The notes below the pieces were generated by a model, which made no database searches, was not told where the DNA came from, and saw nothing but the letters and a program-made list of their open reading frames with translations. Below are positions 44,214-54,000 of a stretch of 64,000 nucleotides of DNA, in pieces (position 1 is the first letter of the stretch; every line of letters begins with the position of its first letter). The stretch is from contig JAJDIT010000001.1 of assembly GCA_030266845.1 (NCBI GenBank), positions 62,001 through 126,000 of the forward strand, given 5' to 3'. Source of the stretch: Acholeplasma sp. OttesenSCG-928-E16. GTDB taxonomy: Bacteria; Bacillota_I; Bacilli_A; Acholeplasmatales; Acholeplasmataceae. The translations under genes and the position numbers were made by a program.

Positions 44214-44229
44214 ATTATATGAGGAAAAT

Positions 44230-45321
44230 ATGAGAGTAGAACTAGTTAAGAAAAATGAATATGAGCTGATGATTAAATGTGCGAATGAATGGTTTTCTTT
44301 TCAGCATGAGAAGAGTTTTGATTTTTTAAAGATACACCCAAAACTCTATAAAAAAACAGCAGATTATTACCTTTATACTTATTTTCTTAAAACTGATGAA
44401 AATGACTTAGTGGGACTATTTTCAGCTTATCCAATTAGTTATGATGATCTTAATCTTTTATGTATTGGGACGGTTACGATAAATCCTAAATATCGCAATC
44501 AAGGATGCTTGAAATTTATGTTTGATTATATAGATAAATTTCTTTCAATTAATTATGATTTTACTTTTTTATTAGGTGAAAACGTAAGATATCAAAGGTA
44601 TGGCTTTTATAAAACGGGACTTAAAAAAAGGTATTCAATACTAAAAAAGAATCTTCCATCAAACGATAAAATCAAATTGGAATTGGCTAAACCAAAAGAT
44701 AATGATATTTTATATGATTTTTACCAAGAAAGTAACAATAAAGTAATTAGAAGAAAAGATCTCTTTTACGATACAGTTACTGCCAGAAACACAGAAGCAT
44801 ATCTTGTATATAGTAAAGATCTCCTTGTGGGCTATCTTTTATATAACAATGAAAGACAACAAGTGTTTGAGATAATGATAAGTGATGATTTATTTTATGG
44901 GGCACTATTAGAAATATCAAACCTAAAGGATCATCAGATTTCGTTATCCATTGAACTAGATTTTGATAGTCATCAAAACCAATTGCTAAAGAGAGTTTAT
45001 GATAATGTCATGATTATTGGAGTTGCGAATCTAAAAATAAATGATTTTGTAGGAACCCTAAACAAGATGGTAAAAAATAAAAAAACAACATTAAAAGGAA
45101 GTATCATTTTTTCAATAGAAGACACTAATTATGAATTTTTAGTTGAAGACCAAATCACAATCAAAAAAACAAATAAAAAAGGAACCATAATATCATTATT
45201 TGAATTTTATGAGATTTTATTTTCTTTTGGCATAAATGATAAAAAGTACGATAATCCATTACTAAAAGAACTCTTTCCAATTATAATTCCAGGATCTTTA
45301 TCGACTATTGATAAAATATAA
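44230..45321 (+). CDS. Eis-like GNAT acetyltransferase
   Basis: The 363-residue protein resembles the Eis family: an N-terminal GNAT fold (about 1-145, with TINPKYRNQGCLKFMFDYI and YQRYGFYKTGL), a middle GNAT-like part, and a C-terminal sterol-carrier-like domain (about 270-350, LKGSIIFSIEDTNYEFLV). Eis enzymes acetylate amines in small molecules or peptides. The start ATG 44230 follows GAGGA; an in-frame ATG 44185 lies inside the upstream terminator. The substrate is unknown. Confidence 0.75.
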   Translation: MRVELVKKNEYELMIKCANEWFSFQHEKSFDFLKIHPKLYKKTADYYLYTYFLKTDENDLVGLFSAYPISYDDLNLLCIGTVTINPKYRNQGCLKFMFDYIDKFLSINYDFTFLLGENVRYQRYGFYKTGLKKRYSILKKNLPSNDKIKLELAKPKDNDILYDFYQESNNKVIRRKDLFYDTVTARNTEAYLVYSKDLLVGYLLYNNERQQVFEIMISDDLFYGALLEISNLKDHQISLSIELDFDSHQNQLLKRVYDNVMIIGVANLKINDFVGTLNKMVKNKKTTLKGSIIFSIEDTNYEFLVEDQITIKKTNKKGTIISLFEFYEILFSFGINDKKYDNPLLKELFPIIIPGSLSTIDKI

Positions 45322-45382
45322 GCCTTTTAATATATATTAAAATGTGTAATTTATCAAAAAAAATGGAAAGACTTTTTTATAA

Positions 45383-45391
45383 TGATATAAT
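45383..45391 (+). promoter_or_regulatory. Extended -10 promoter of the RpiR regulator
   Basis: TGATATAAT at 45383-45391; another TATAAT at 45378-45383 is also possible. The leader contains the palindromic CGATCGATC near 45420. Confidence 0.5.
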
Positions 45392-45447
45392 ATATAAGGG
45401 AACTTATAAAAACAGGCACGATCGATCTTTAAGGAGAGTTTAAAAAT

Positions 45448-46299
45448 ATGAGTGTAATGCTAAAAATGATTAAGAATAAAGAACTTCTTAGTGTCGCTGA
45501 AAAAGTTGTTTTAGATTACTTAATCGAAAATAAAGAAAATTTAAAAGATTTTAGTGTTAATAGAATTGCCGAAGCCGCTTATACCTCACCAGCTTCAGTG
45601 GTTAGGATGTGCAAAAAATTAGGGTATAAGGGATTTAAGGATTTTAAGATTGATTTTATTCTTTCAAACTCAAAAGTAGAAATTCCAGAAGAAAGAGAAT
45701 ACGCTGATGTCATTCTAACTAAAGATGAAAGATGTGGTATTGCCGCTATTGAAAATAACATAACAGCATTAGAAGAAACCTTAAAACTTTATGATGAGGA
45801 CGAATATTTAAAAGCCGCTGATATGGTTATGAGTTCAAGGAAAATCTTAATTTTTGGTAAAGGTTCATCATATTTAGCTTGTAAGGATTTAGAAATGAAG
45901 CTAAGAAGAATTAATAAATTTTGTATTGCGCAAGGTGAATCGCACGATCAATTAGTTGATGCAACGTTCATTAATGAGAAAGACGTGATCATCTTTGTAT
46001 CTAATTCTGGGAAAACAAGAGAAATAATCAATGCTGCTATGGTGGCAAAAGCAAACAAAACCAAAATTGTTAGTATCGTCAAATTTGGAACATCCCTTTT
46101 AGAAGAATTATCTGATGTTGTGTTATATACCACGGCACTAGAAGGAGAGTTTAGAAGTGCAGCGATGACTTCGAGGATTTCACAGATGTGTGTTGTTGAT
46201 GCATTGTTTGCTAAATGTGCTCAAAGAGATATTGAACGTTCTGTCAGAATGCTTGAGATGACGTATGAAACATTCAAAAAGATGAAGGATAAAATGTAA
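45448..46299 (+). CDS. RpiR-family regulator with SIS domain (MurR-like)
   Basis: The 283-residue regulator has an N-terminal RpiR helix-turn-helix (about 1-77; SVNRIAEAAYTSPASVVRMCKKLGYKGFKDFK) and a SIS sugar-phosphate-binding domain (about 125-255; FGKGSSYLACKDLEMKL, DVIIFVSNSGKTREI). MurR, GlcNAc and related regulators share this plan and sense MurNAc-6-P or GlcNAc-6-P. It stands first in the cluster of amino-sugar and peptidoglycan genes, and is closed by its own terminator. Confidence 0.88.
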   Translation: MSVMLKMIKNKELLSVAEKVVLDYLIENKENLKDFSVNRIAEAAYTSPASVVRMCKKLGYKGFKDFKIDFILSNSKVEIPEEREYADVILTKDERCGIAAIENNITALEETLKLYDEDEYLKAADMVMSSRKILIFGKGSSYLACKDLEMKLRRINKFCIAQGESHDQLVDATFINEKDVIIFVSNSGKTREIINAAMVAKANKTKIVSIVKFGTSLLEELSDVVLYTTALEGEFRSAAMTSRISQMCVVDALFAKCAQRDIERSVRMLEMTYETFKKMKDKM

Positions 46300-46300
46300 G

Positions 46301-46326
46301 GCAGAACGATAGTTCTGCTTTTTTTT
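46301..46326 (+). terminator. Intrinsic terminator of the RpiR gene
   Basis: GCAGAAC (46301-46307) pairs with GTTCTGC (46312-46318) around GATA, followed by eight T. Confidence 0.9.
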
Positions 46327-46372
46327 GAAAAAAAAAAACTAAATAGGAAACTTTACAGAGTTAAACAGTGTT

Positions 46373-46388
46373 GTATATTATAATATAC
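46373..46388. promoter_or_regulatory. Perfect 16-bp palindrome over the anmK -10, candidate operator
   Basis: GTATATTATAATATAC is perfectly self-complementary and contains the -10 hexamer TATAAT (46379-46384). The location between the regulator gene and anmK makes it a candidate operator for the RpiR protein. Confidence 0.45.
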
Positions 46389-46413
46389 ATAAGTCGCGAA
46401 AGGTCAATAAAAG

Positions 46414-47556
46414 ATGAAAGCTGTCGGTTTGATGAGTGGAACCTCTTTAGATGGAATAGATTGTGTAATCGCTAACATTAAAGAGGAAAACGGAAAAATT
46501 AAAATTGAAGAAATAGCTAAGAAGACCTATCCTTATGAAAAAGAAGTTATTTTAAAAATTTTGGATGCGATGAGCTTGGATAAATCATCTTCAAAACTAA
46601 TTTGTAGTTTGAATTTTGAATTAGGATATGTTTTTGCAAATTGTATTCAAAAACTGTTAGATGAGGCAAACATAAAATCAAGCGAAATAGACTTTATTGC
46701 CTCACATGGTCATACTATTTATCATAATGTCGATGAATCAAACGGTTATTTCTTTTCTAGCCTACAAATTGGTGAAGGAGCAGTTATCGCTAATACATTA
46801 AACATTACAACCATTTCAAACTTTAGGTGTGCGGATATAGCAGTTTATGGTACCGGCGCACCACTAGTTCCTTATGCTGACTATGTTTTATTTCATGATG
46901 ATAATAAAACAAGGGCTATTCATAACATTGGGGGAATATCAAACCTTACTCTATTAGATAAAAATTTTAATATAGACGATGTAATTGGGTTTGATACCGG
47001 ACCTGGTAATATGATGATTAATTATGCTACCAAGAAATTTTATAATCTAGAATATGATAAAGATGGACTAATCGCCTCTAAAGGGAACGTAATAAATAAA
47101 ATGCTAGATGAACTCCTAGATAATGATTATTTTAAAATGGTGCCCCCTAAATCAACCGGAAGAGAAATGTTTGGTGATGAGTATACCGAGTATATCATCA
47201 ATAAATACAAGTTAGAAAAAAAAGAAGACATTATTAAGACACTTACTCTTTTTACTGCGAAAACGATTAGTAATGCCTATTTGGATTTTATTATCAGCGA
47301 CCACGATTTAAAAGAAATCATATTTTGTGGCGGTGGGGCTTATAATAAATATTTAATAAAACTTATTCAAAAAGAATTACCAAAAATAAAAATTAGCTTA
47401 TTAGATGATTATGGGTATGATAGTTCATTTAAAGAAGCAATTGCCTTTATAATTTTAGGATATCTTACGATTCACAAGAGGCCATCTAATTGCATGGCAA
47501 CTACTGGAGCTAAAAAAAGAGTAATTCAAGGTCAAATCAACGAAGTAATTAAGTGA
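46414..47556 (+). CDS. anmK: 1,6-anhydro-N-acetylmuramate kinase
   Basis: AnmK opens the anhydro ring of 1,6-anhydroMurNAc and phosphorylates it to MurNAc-6-P. The 380-residue kinase begins AVGLMSGTSLDGIDCVI and has IASHGHTIYH, GTGAPLVPYADYVLF, FDTGPGNMMINYA and IFCGGGAYNKYLI, all typical. Its substrate comes from lytic-transglycosylase products of peptidoglycan. The next step, MurQ etherase, is not in the window. Its TGA lies within the leader of the next kinase gene. Confidence 0.95.
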   Translation: MKAVGLMSGTSLDGIDCVIANIKEENGKIKIEEIAKKTYPYEKEVILKILDAMSLDKSSSKLICSLNFELGYVFANCIQKLLDEANIKSSEIDFIASHGHTIYHNVDESNGYFFSSLQIGEGAVIANTLNITTISNFRCADIAVYGTGAPLVPYADYVLFHDDNKTRAIHNIGGISNLTLLDKNFNIDDVIGFDTGPGNMMINYATKKFYNLEYDKDGLIASKGNVINKMLDELLDNDYFKMVPPKSTGREMFGDEYTEYIINKYKLEKKEDIIKTLTLFTAKTISNAYLDFIISDHDLKEIIFCGGGAYNKYLIKLIQKELPKIKISLLDDYGYDSSFKEAIAFIILGYLTIHKRPSNCMATTGAKKRVIQGQINEVIK

Positions 47557-47561
47557 GGGAT

Positions 47562-48557
47562 ATGAATAAATATATAGTCGCCTTTGATGGTGGTGGAACT
47601 AAAACTGATATAGCATTAATTGATATTAACGGAAATGTTTTGTATTTTGAAACAGGACCAGGATGCAATCATGCATCACACGATGGTCGTCATTTTCAAA
47701 ATACACTACAAACACTATATTTAAATGCGCTTTTAAATACTAACCTAAAAAAAGAAGACATTAGTTTTATTTATTTAGGATTAAGCGGAGCGGATTTAGA
47801 GTCTGATTTTATAAAACTTAATAAAGGATGTAAAGAAATATTTAAGGATACACCATTTAAAGTTGTTAATGATGCATGGATTATAATGAGAAGCGGCTTA
47901 AAACAACCATACGGAGCAGTAGCTATCTGTGGAACAGGAACTAATTCCGCCGCTATTAACAAAAACAAAGAAAGAGCAATTTTAAGATCTCTAAGTTATG
48001 TTCTTGGCACCTATGGTGGTGGATTAGATATCGCAAGAGAAGCTTTGCATCAAGCCTTTGGTTATGAAGAAGGAACATATCAATATACAATGCTTTATGA
48101 TGAAATACCAAAGATTTATGGGGTAAATGATTTAAAAGAGGTAGTGGATTTTTTCTATCCAATCAATAAAACGACCAAAAAAGAATTAGGGGCTATTACG
48201 GCATTAGTAAACGAATTAGCTTTAAAGGGAGACAAGGCATCAATTTTTGCCCTAAGTAAAGCGGGGACTGCAGTAGGGATGCAAACGGCAGGAGTAATTG
48301 AGAGGGTAAAAATTCAGGATGAAGCAATCAATGTAGTTGTTGGAGGAAGAGTGTTTTCCTCAAAATCTGATGCGTTTATAAATGCATTTAAAGAAGCGCT
48401 CTATAAAAGAGTACCAAAAGCAAAGATTGTTAAACCAATGTTTAAACCGGTAATTGGTGCTTATTTCTCAGCACTAGATGAATTAAATATTAATCAAACG
48501 GATGAAATTGAAAAAAATATATTAGAAAGTTGTGAAAAAAATGTCAAAGAAAGTTAA
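47562..48557 (+). CDS. BadF/BadG-type amino-sugar kinase (GlcNAc/MurNAc kinase)
   Basis: The 331-residue ASKHA kinase has the phosphate loop AFDGGGTKTDIALID, GLSGADLES, AICGTGTNSAAI and GGGLDIAREALHQAFG. Members include GlcNAc kinase and the Clostridium MurK, which phosphorylates both GlcNAc and MurNAc. The start is ATG 47562 after GAGGG; a GTG at 47553 is in frame. It sits directly behind anmK, so free amino sugars from wall breakdown are the expected substrates. Confidence 0.85.
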   Translation: MNKYIVAFDGGGTKTDIALIDINGNVLYFETGPGCNHASHDGRHFQNTLQTLYLNALLNTNLKKEDISFIYLGLSGADLESDFIKLNKGCKEIFKDTPFKVVNDAWIIMRSGLKQPYGAVAICGTGTNSAAINKNKERAILRSLSYVLGTYGGGLDIAREALHQAFGYEEGTYQYTMLYDEIPKIYGVNDLKEVVDFFYPINKTTKKELGAITALVNELALKGDKASIFALSKAGTAVGMQTAGVIERVKIQDEAINVVVGGRVFSSKSDAFINAFKEALYKRVPKAKIVKPMFKPVIGAYFSALDELNINQTDEIEKNILESCEKNVKES

Positions 48558-49857
48558 GATTGTTACAATCGGTGGTGGTTCTTCTTATACGCCAGAATTA
48601 ATTGAAGGTTTTATCAAAAGATACGATGAGTTACCAATAAAAGAACTTTGGTTGGTCGATATTGAGGAAGGTAAAGAAAAACTAGAGATAGTTGGTAATT
48701 TAGCTAAAAGAATGGTTGAACATGCTGGTTTACCAATGAAGGTTCATTTATCACTAGACCGAAGGAAAGCATTAAAGGATGCTGATTTTGTGACTACCCA
48801 ATTTAGAGTCGGGCAATTAGATGCTAGAATCCTTGATGAGAGAATTCCAGGAAAATATGGAATGTTAGGTCAAGAAACCAATGGTGCTGGTGGAGTGTTT
48901 AAAGCATTAAGAACGGTACCCGTTATTTTTGATATCATTAAAGATGTTGAGGAGCTATGCCCAAATGCCTGGATTATTAACTTTACTAACCCAGCCGGTG
49001 TGGTAACCGAAGCAGTTTTTAAATATACTAAATTTGAAAAGTTTATTGGAGTATGTAATGTTCCAATCAATCAACAACTTCATTTTTCAAGAGTTCTAGG
49101 CTGTAACAAAGACGATGTCTTGCCTTATTTTGCTGGTTTAAATCATATGTCATATGTTTTACATGTTTATCAAAAAGGACATAAAGATGATAAACTTCCA
49201 CTCATTATCGAAAAAATCAAAGAAAAACAGATGACGATGGCTAATATTGATGCCGGAGAGTGGAAATATGATTTCATTAAACAATTAGGAGTCTATCCTA
49301 ACCCATATCATAAATACTTTTATTTATATGATGTAATGTTTGACCATTATATGGAACAATTTAACTCTAATAGGACAAGAGCTGAGCTAGTAAAAGAGGT
49401 AGAAAAAAATCTATTTGAAAAGTATAAAGATACATCTCTTTATGAAAAACCAAAAGAATTAGAAAAAAGAGGTGGAGCATTATATAGCGATGTAGCCTGT
49501 AGTGTAATAAGCTCTATATATAATGATAGAGGTGATTACCACGGTGTAAATACGATGAATAAGGATTGCATAGTTGGTATTAATGAAAGATCGGCTGTTG
49601 AAGTTACTTGTAAGATAACAAAAGACGGACCAATTCCAATCCATATTGGGGAACTTCCAATCCAAATTAAAGGAACCGTTTTAGATTTAAAAGCCTATGA
49701 AGAGTTATTAGTTGAGGCGATTTATGAGAAAGACTTAAAAAAAGCGTTATTGGCTTTCCAAATTCACCCATTTACAACCAATGTTTATACTGCTGAAAAG
49801 GTATTTAATGAATTAGTAGAAGCGCATAGGAAATATTTAACATATTACTTTAAATAA
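48541..49857 (+). CDS. Glycoside hydrolase family 4 (6-phospho-beta-glucosidase/chitobiose type)
   Basis: GH4 enzymes cleave phosphorylated disaccharides by an NAD+ and Mn2+ dependent redox mechanism. The 438-residue protein begins VKIVTIGGGSSYTPELIEGF (Rossmann loop) and has QETNGAGGVFKALRTVPV, the metal-binding CNVPINQQLHF and HMSYVLHVY. Since its neighbours act on GlcNAc and MurNAc, the substrate may be a phosphorylated amino-sugar disaccharide, as for chitobiose-6-P hydrolase ChbF, but this is inference. The start could also be GTG 48532. It overlaps the kinase gene by 17 bases. Confidence 0.9.
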   Translation: MSKKVKIVTIGGGSSYTPELIEGFIKRYDELPIKELWLVDIEEGKEKLEIVGNLAKRMVEHAGLPMKVHLSLDRRKALKDADFVTTQFRVGQLDARILDERIPGKYGMLGQETNGAGGVFKALRTVPVIFDIIKDVEELCPNAWIINFTNPAGVVTEAVFKYTKFEKFIGVCNVPINQQLHFSRVLGCNKDDVLPYFAGLNHMSYVLHVYQKGHKDDKLPLIIEKIKEKQMTMANIDAGEWKYDFIKQLGVYPNPYHKYFYLYDVMFDHYMEQFNSNRTRAELVKEVEKNLFEKYKDTSLYEKPKELEKRGGALYSDVACSVISSIYNDRGDYHGVNTMNKDCIVGINERSAVEVTCKITKDGPIPIHIGELPIQIKGTVLDLKAYEELLVEAIYEKDLKKALLAFQIHPFTTNVYTAEKVFNELVEAHRKYLTYYFK

Positions 49858-49871
49858 TAAGGAGCGTAAAA

Positions 49872-51083
49872 ATGAAACTATTTTATTTTAAAGACAAAGA
49901 AAAACCAGTTTGTTATTATAATACGGATAAACAAGTAATCATACCTGATGAATATAAGGAAAAAGAATTAAGGGGTATCTGGGTATCTAATGTCTTAAAT
50001 ATAGACATGCCAACGACTAAAGATTTAAAGAAATACGAAGATAAATGCCACGAGATTATTAAGACATGTAAGGAATATAATATTAACACATTATTTTTTC
50101 AAGTCAGGACTTCTAATGATGCATTTTATCAATCAGATTTAAATCCTTATAGCAGATTTTTAACTGGAAAAGAAGGAGAAAAACCACCATATGACGTTTT
50201 TAAATGGTTTTTAGAATTAGCTAAAAGTGCAAATATCGAAGTCCATGCTTGGTGTAATCCTTACCGTGTCTCATGCGCGGAGATGACACTAGATGAATAT
50301 TTAGCTACATGTGATGATCTAAACTTTGCAAAGAAACACCCGGATGCATTATGCGAAGTAGCTAAGGGATCAAAATTTATCTTAAACCCAGCTAGAGAAG
50401 ATGTAAAACAATTTGTGGTAGATTCATTAGTAGAAATTGCATCGAAATATGATGTTGCAGGAGTTCATATTGATGATTATTTCTATCCATATGAGGGACT
50501 AAAAGAAGGGTTTGATGACTCTAAAGAATTTGCAAATAGAATCGATAAGAGTATGAGCCTTGATGAATTTAGAAGATTCCATATTACTGATGTTATAAAA
50601 AGGCTTCATAAAGGAATAAAACAAGTTAATAAAAATCAAAGATTTGGTGTTTCTCCATTTGGTATTTGGATGAATAAAGCAAATGATGAGAGAGGATCAA
50701 ATACCGATCCAAAATGTAGCCAAAGCTTTGATAATCAATATGCGGATACATACGCATGGGTAAAAGAAGAAATCATTGACTATATTGTCCCACAACTATA
50801 TTGGGATTTAGGTCATCCAATCGCCCCGTTTGCTGATTTATGTGACTGGTGGGCAAATTTATGTAAGGGTTCAAATGTCGATCTTTATATTGGGCACGGT
50901 GCATACCGTCTTGGTAGTGATGGACAGTACCAAGACAAAGATGAAGTAGTTAATCAGCTGAAATATGCAAATCAATATGAAACTGTGAAAGGAAATGTTT
51001 TCTTTACATACCACTCATTTATCGATAAAGGAAAAATAGAAGATGGTATGAAAGAATTGAAAAAAACATTAAAAGGGAAATAA
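49872..51083 (+). CDS. GHL10 (DigH/DUF187-type) glycosyl hydrolase, cytoplasmic
   Basis: The 403-residue protein is one GHL10 TIM-barrel domain: ELRGIWVSNVLNID, NINTLFFQVRTSNDAFYQSD, EVHAWCNPYRVS, FILNPARE and VAGVHIDDYFYPY near residue 200, then FGVSPFGIW and DYIVPQLYW. E. coli DigH of this family cleaves peptidoglycan strands lacking stem peptides. No signal peptide or membrane helix is seen, unlike the next two genes, so it should act on imported glycans. GGAGCG precedes the ATG. Confidence 0.85.
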   Translation: MKLFYFKDKEKPVCYYNTDKQVIIPDEYKEKELRGIWVSNVLNIDMPTTKDLKKYEDKCHEIIKTCKEYNINTLFFQVRTSNDAFYQSDLNPYSRFLTGKEGEKPPYDVFKWFLELAKSANIEVHAWCNPYRVSCAEMTLDEYLATCDDLNFAKKHPDALCEVAKGSKFILNPAREDVKQFVVDSLVEIASKYDVAGVHIDDYFYPYEGLKEGFDDSKEFANRIDKSMSLDEFRRFHITDVIKRLHKGIKQVNKNQRFGVSPFGIWMNKANDERGSNTDPKCSQSFDNQYADTYAWVKEEIIDYIVPQLYWDLGHPIAPFADLCDWWANLCKGSNVDLYIGHGAYRLGSDGQYQDKDEVVNQLKYANQYETVKGNVFFTYHSFIDKGKIEDGMKELKKTLKGK

Positions 51084-51088
51084 TAGTA

Positions 51089-54000
51089 ATGAAAATTTTT
51101 AACAAATTAATTATTGGAATAGTGTTGGTGATGTCAGTTTTTGCATTACTTTCAACAAACAACTATAACAATGATCTAGATATTTATGATGCGGCAACTA
51201 CAGATTTAGAAGAATTGGTTATTAATGGAGATACTGTAACTCATAGAGGAACATCTAATCCGGTAATGACACCTAAAAATTATACCGAAAAAAACACGGA
51301 AGTTAGAGCTGTTTGGTTAGCGTATGTTACTAGTGATGGACCAAAATTTTCGACAGAAGCAAAATATAAACAAGATATTACAGCGGTCCTTAATCGGATG
51401 GTTGCTTTAAAGCTAAACACGATTTTCTTTCAAGTTAGGCCGATGAACGATGCGATGTATGAGTCTGAATATGCACCATTTAGTCGCTTTTTATACGGTA
51501 CTAGCGTCACTAATGAAGGAAAAGATCCAGGAATGGATATCTTAAAATATGTTATTGATGAATGCCACAGCAGAGGAATTGAATTCCATGCATGGTTAAA
51601 TCCATATCGTGTTTCTACAGGAACAGGAACTAAGGAAGCTCAATTAGCGACCCTTCATGATGATAACTTTGCAAAACAAAATCCAAATTTAGTTATTCAG
51701 GGTAGTGATGAAAGATTAATATTAAATCCAGGCGAGCCGGCAGTTCGTGATTACTTATTTAATGTGGTTGATGAGCTAATGCAAAAATATGATATTGATG
51801 GAATCCATTTTGATGATTATTTTTATAGCTATAGTGGTACCACTGATACATTAGACCAATCTGCTTTTGATAATTATAATCCTAATGGTTTAAGTAGAGC
51901 TGATTGGCGTAGAAATAATGTTAATTTACTTGTTGAAGGAGTCTCAAATTGTATTAAAAATCATAATGCAAACAATAATACTACTATTAGATTTGGGATA
52001 TCTCCATTTGGAATTTGGAAAAATGGTAATGGAACAATTACAGGCGGATCAAATACGGCTGGAAACAATAGCTATGCTGCTCAGTTTGCAGATTCAAAAA
52101 AATGGGTAGAAGAAGGATGGCTAGATTATATTTGTCCACAAACATATTGGGGCTTTAAATTAGCCGCTGCACCATTTGCCGACTTAGTAGATTGGTGGGC
52201 TTTAGTATGCGAAACATATGGAGTCGATTTAATTTTAGGATTAGGTTTGTACCGAGTTACTGAAACTAATGATGGTTGGAGCAAAAACCCTAATGAGTTG
52301 ATTGACCAAATTAACTATGCAAGTAAGCATGATGCAGTAGCTGGATTCTCTATTTTTAGCTACAACTATCTAAATAGTTCTAATACAACTATTAAATCTC
52401 AACTTAACACTTTAACCGCTAATTATTGGACTAAAATGCCAACAAAGATTTGGGATGTCAAGACAACTAAATTATCAAATCCGACAATAAATATTAAAGA
52501 TAACGTCATCACTTGGGATGAGATTGAAAACGCTGATGGCTATATTGTAACTTTAAACGGTACTAAAAATGCTAAGCAAACAGGAACATCATTTACCATG
52601 CCATCTCCTACTAATGGAGTAGAATATACAATATCAGTAGAAGCTGTTTCTAATGATGTTAGTCTATTTGAAAACAGCAGTACAGAAGAAACATTCACTT
52701 ATGGAAAAAAACTAAATACACCTTCTAATATATCTTTTAGTAACGGTACTATCTCATGGGATTCAGTAAACAATGCAGATGGTTATACTCTATATATTGG
52801 TGGAGAAACCGAAACAAAATTAGATTCTTTTGAAGCAACTAAAAATACAACAACATATAGTTCGGATAATTTATATTTTAGCCTTTCTGATAGTTCTATG
52901 CTTTGGAATAGAAACGATCTTTTAGTGAATGTGAATGATGACCATGGAAGAAGGGACCAAATCGTTTTAGTATTTGATGATCCTAATAAGGTTACTTACG
53001 ATTCATCGGCCTTATCGGCAACAGTTTTAGTTCATGTTGGAGCTGATGGAACTATTTTAGAAAGAGCATATGGTTCCAACTTTGAGACCCTTTTAAATAA
53101 TCTAAAAAATTCTGGTTTAAAAAAAGGCGAAGTATTAATGACTTCTTATGGTGGAGCTTCTGTTTTTGGTGGATCATCAGTTAGTACTTGGAATCCGAAT
53201 GAAAACCCATTAGTTGTAGGAGATAAAATATCATTAGATTGGTCAAATGGATTTGATTCTACTACTAATTCATATGCATTTTCTAATACGACTCCGGGTG
53301 TTTATGAAATATCGATTATGGCATACTCAAATAGCAGCAGTTATGAAAACAGCACCGTTTCAAGTAAATATGATTTAATTATTTCTAAAGCGTTAGCTGC
53401 TCCAGTGATAACATTAAATAATAATATAGTCTCATGGAGTAGAGTTGATAATGCTAGTGGTTATGTTGTTACTGTAAATGGAGTGGCTAGCGATCCACAG
53501 ACTAGAAGTAGTTATACCATCAACGCAGCAACTGCTGGCAATTATGTGGTGACAGTAAAAGCAGTTAGCAATGATGCTATGTATAGTGATAGTGTTTCTT
53601 CTAATTCAGTTACATATACCCATACAATAACTTCTGATACGCCAAGTATTGAAGTAACCGGAACTGGCTCAGATGGTTTTTATCAAGAGGCAACTATTAC
53701 GCTTAGTACAACAACCTCTTATGATATCTTATATAAAATAAATAGCGGGTCATGGCAAACTTATTCAAGTTCTTCTAAAATAACATTAGATGCTGATGGT
53801 GAATATACTATTTACTATAAATTAGATTTCGCTGGAGCTACTGAAAATAGTAAATTCATTACCATTGATAATGTTGCTCCTGAAGAACCAGCTATCATAG
53901 TTAATGGACAGAAAAATGATGCTGGAAAATACGTAAAAAATGTTTCATTCTCATTTGATGAAATTACTGATGGAACAATCTATTACAAAATTGACCTTAG

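Noticed and set aside
52440-53640. Repeat-rich segment as possible CRISPR or satellite array
   Set aside because: The similarity is at protein level (FnIII-like modules) with diverged DNA, not short direct repeats with spacers.
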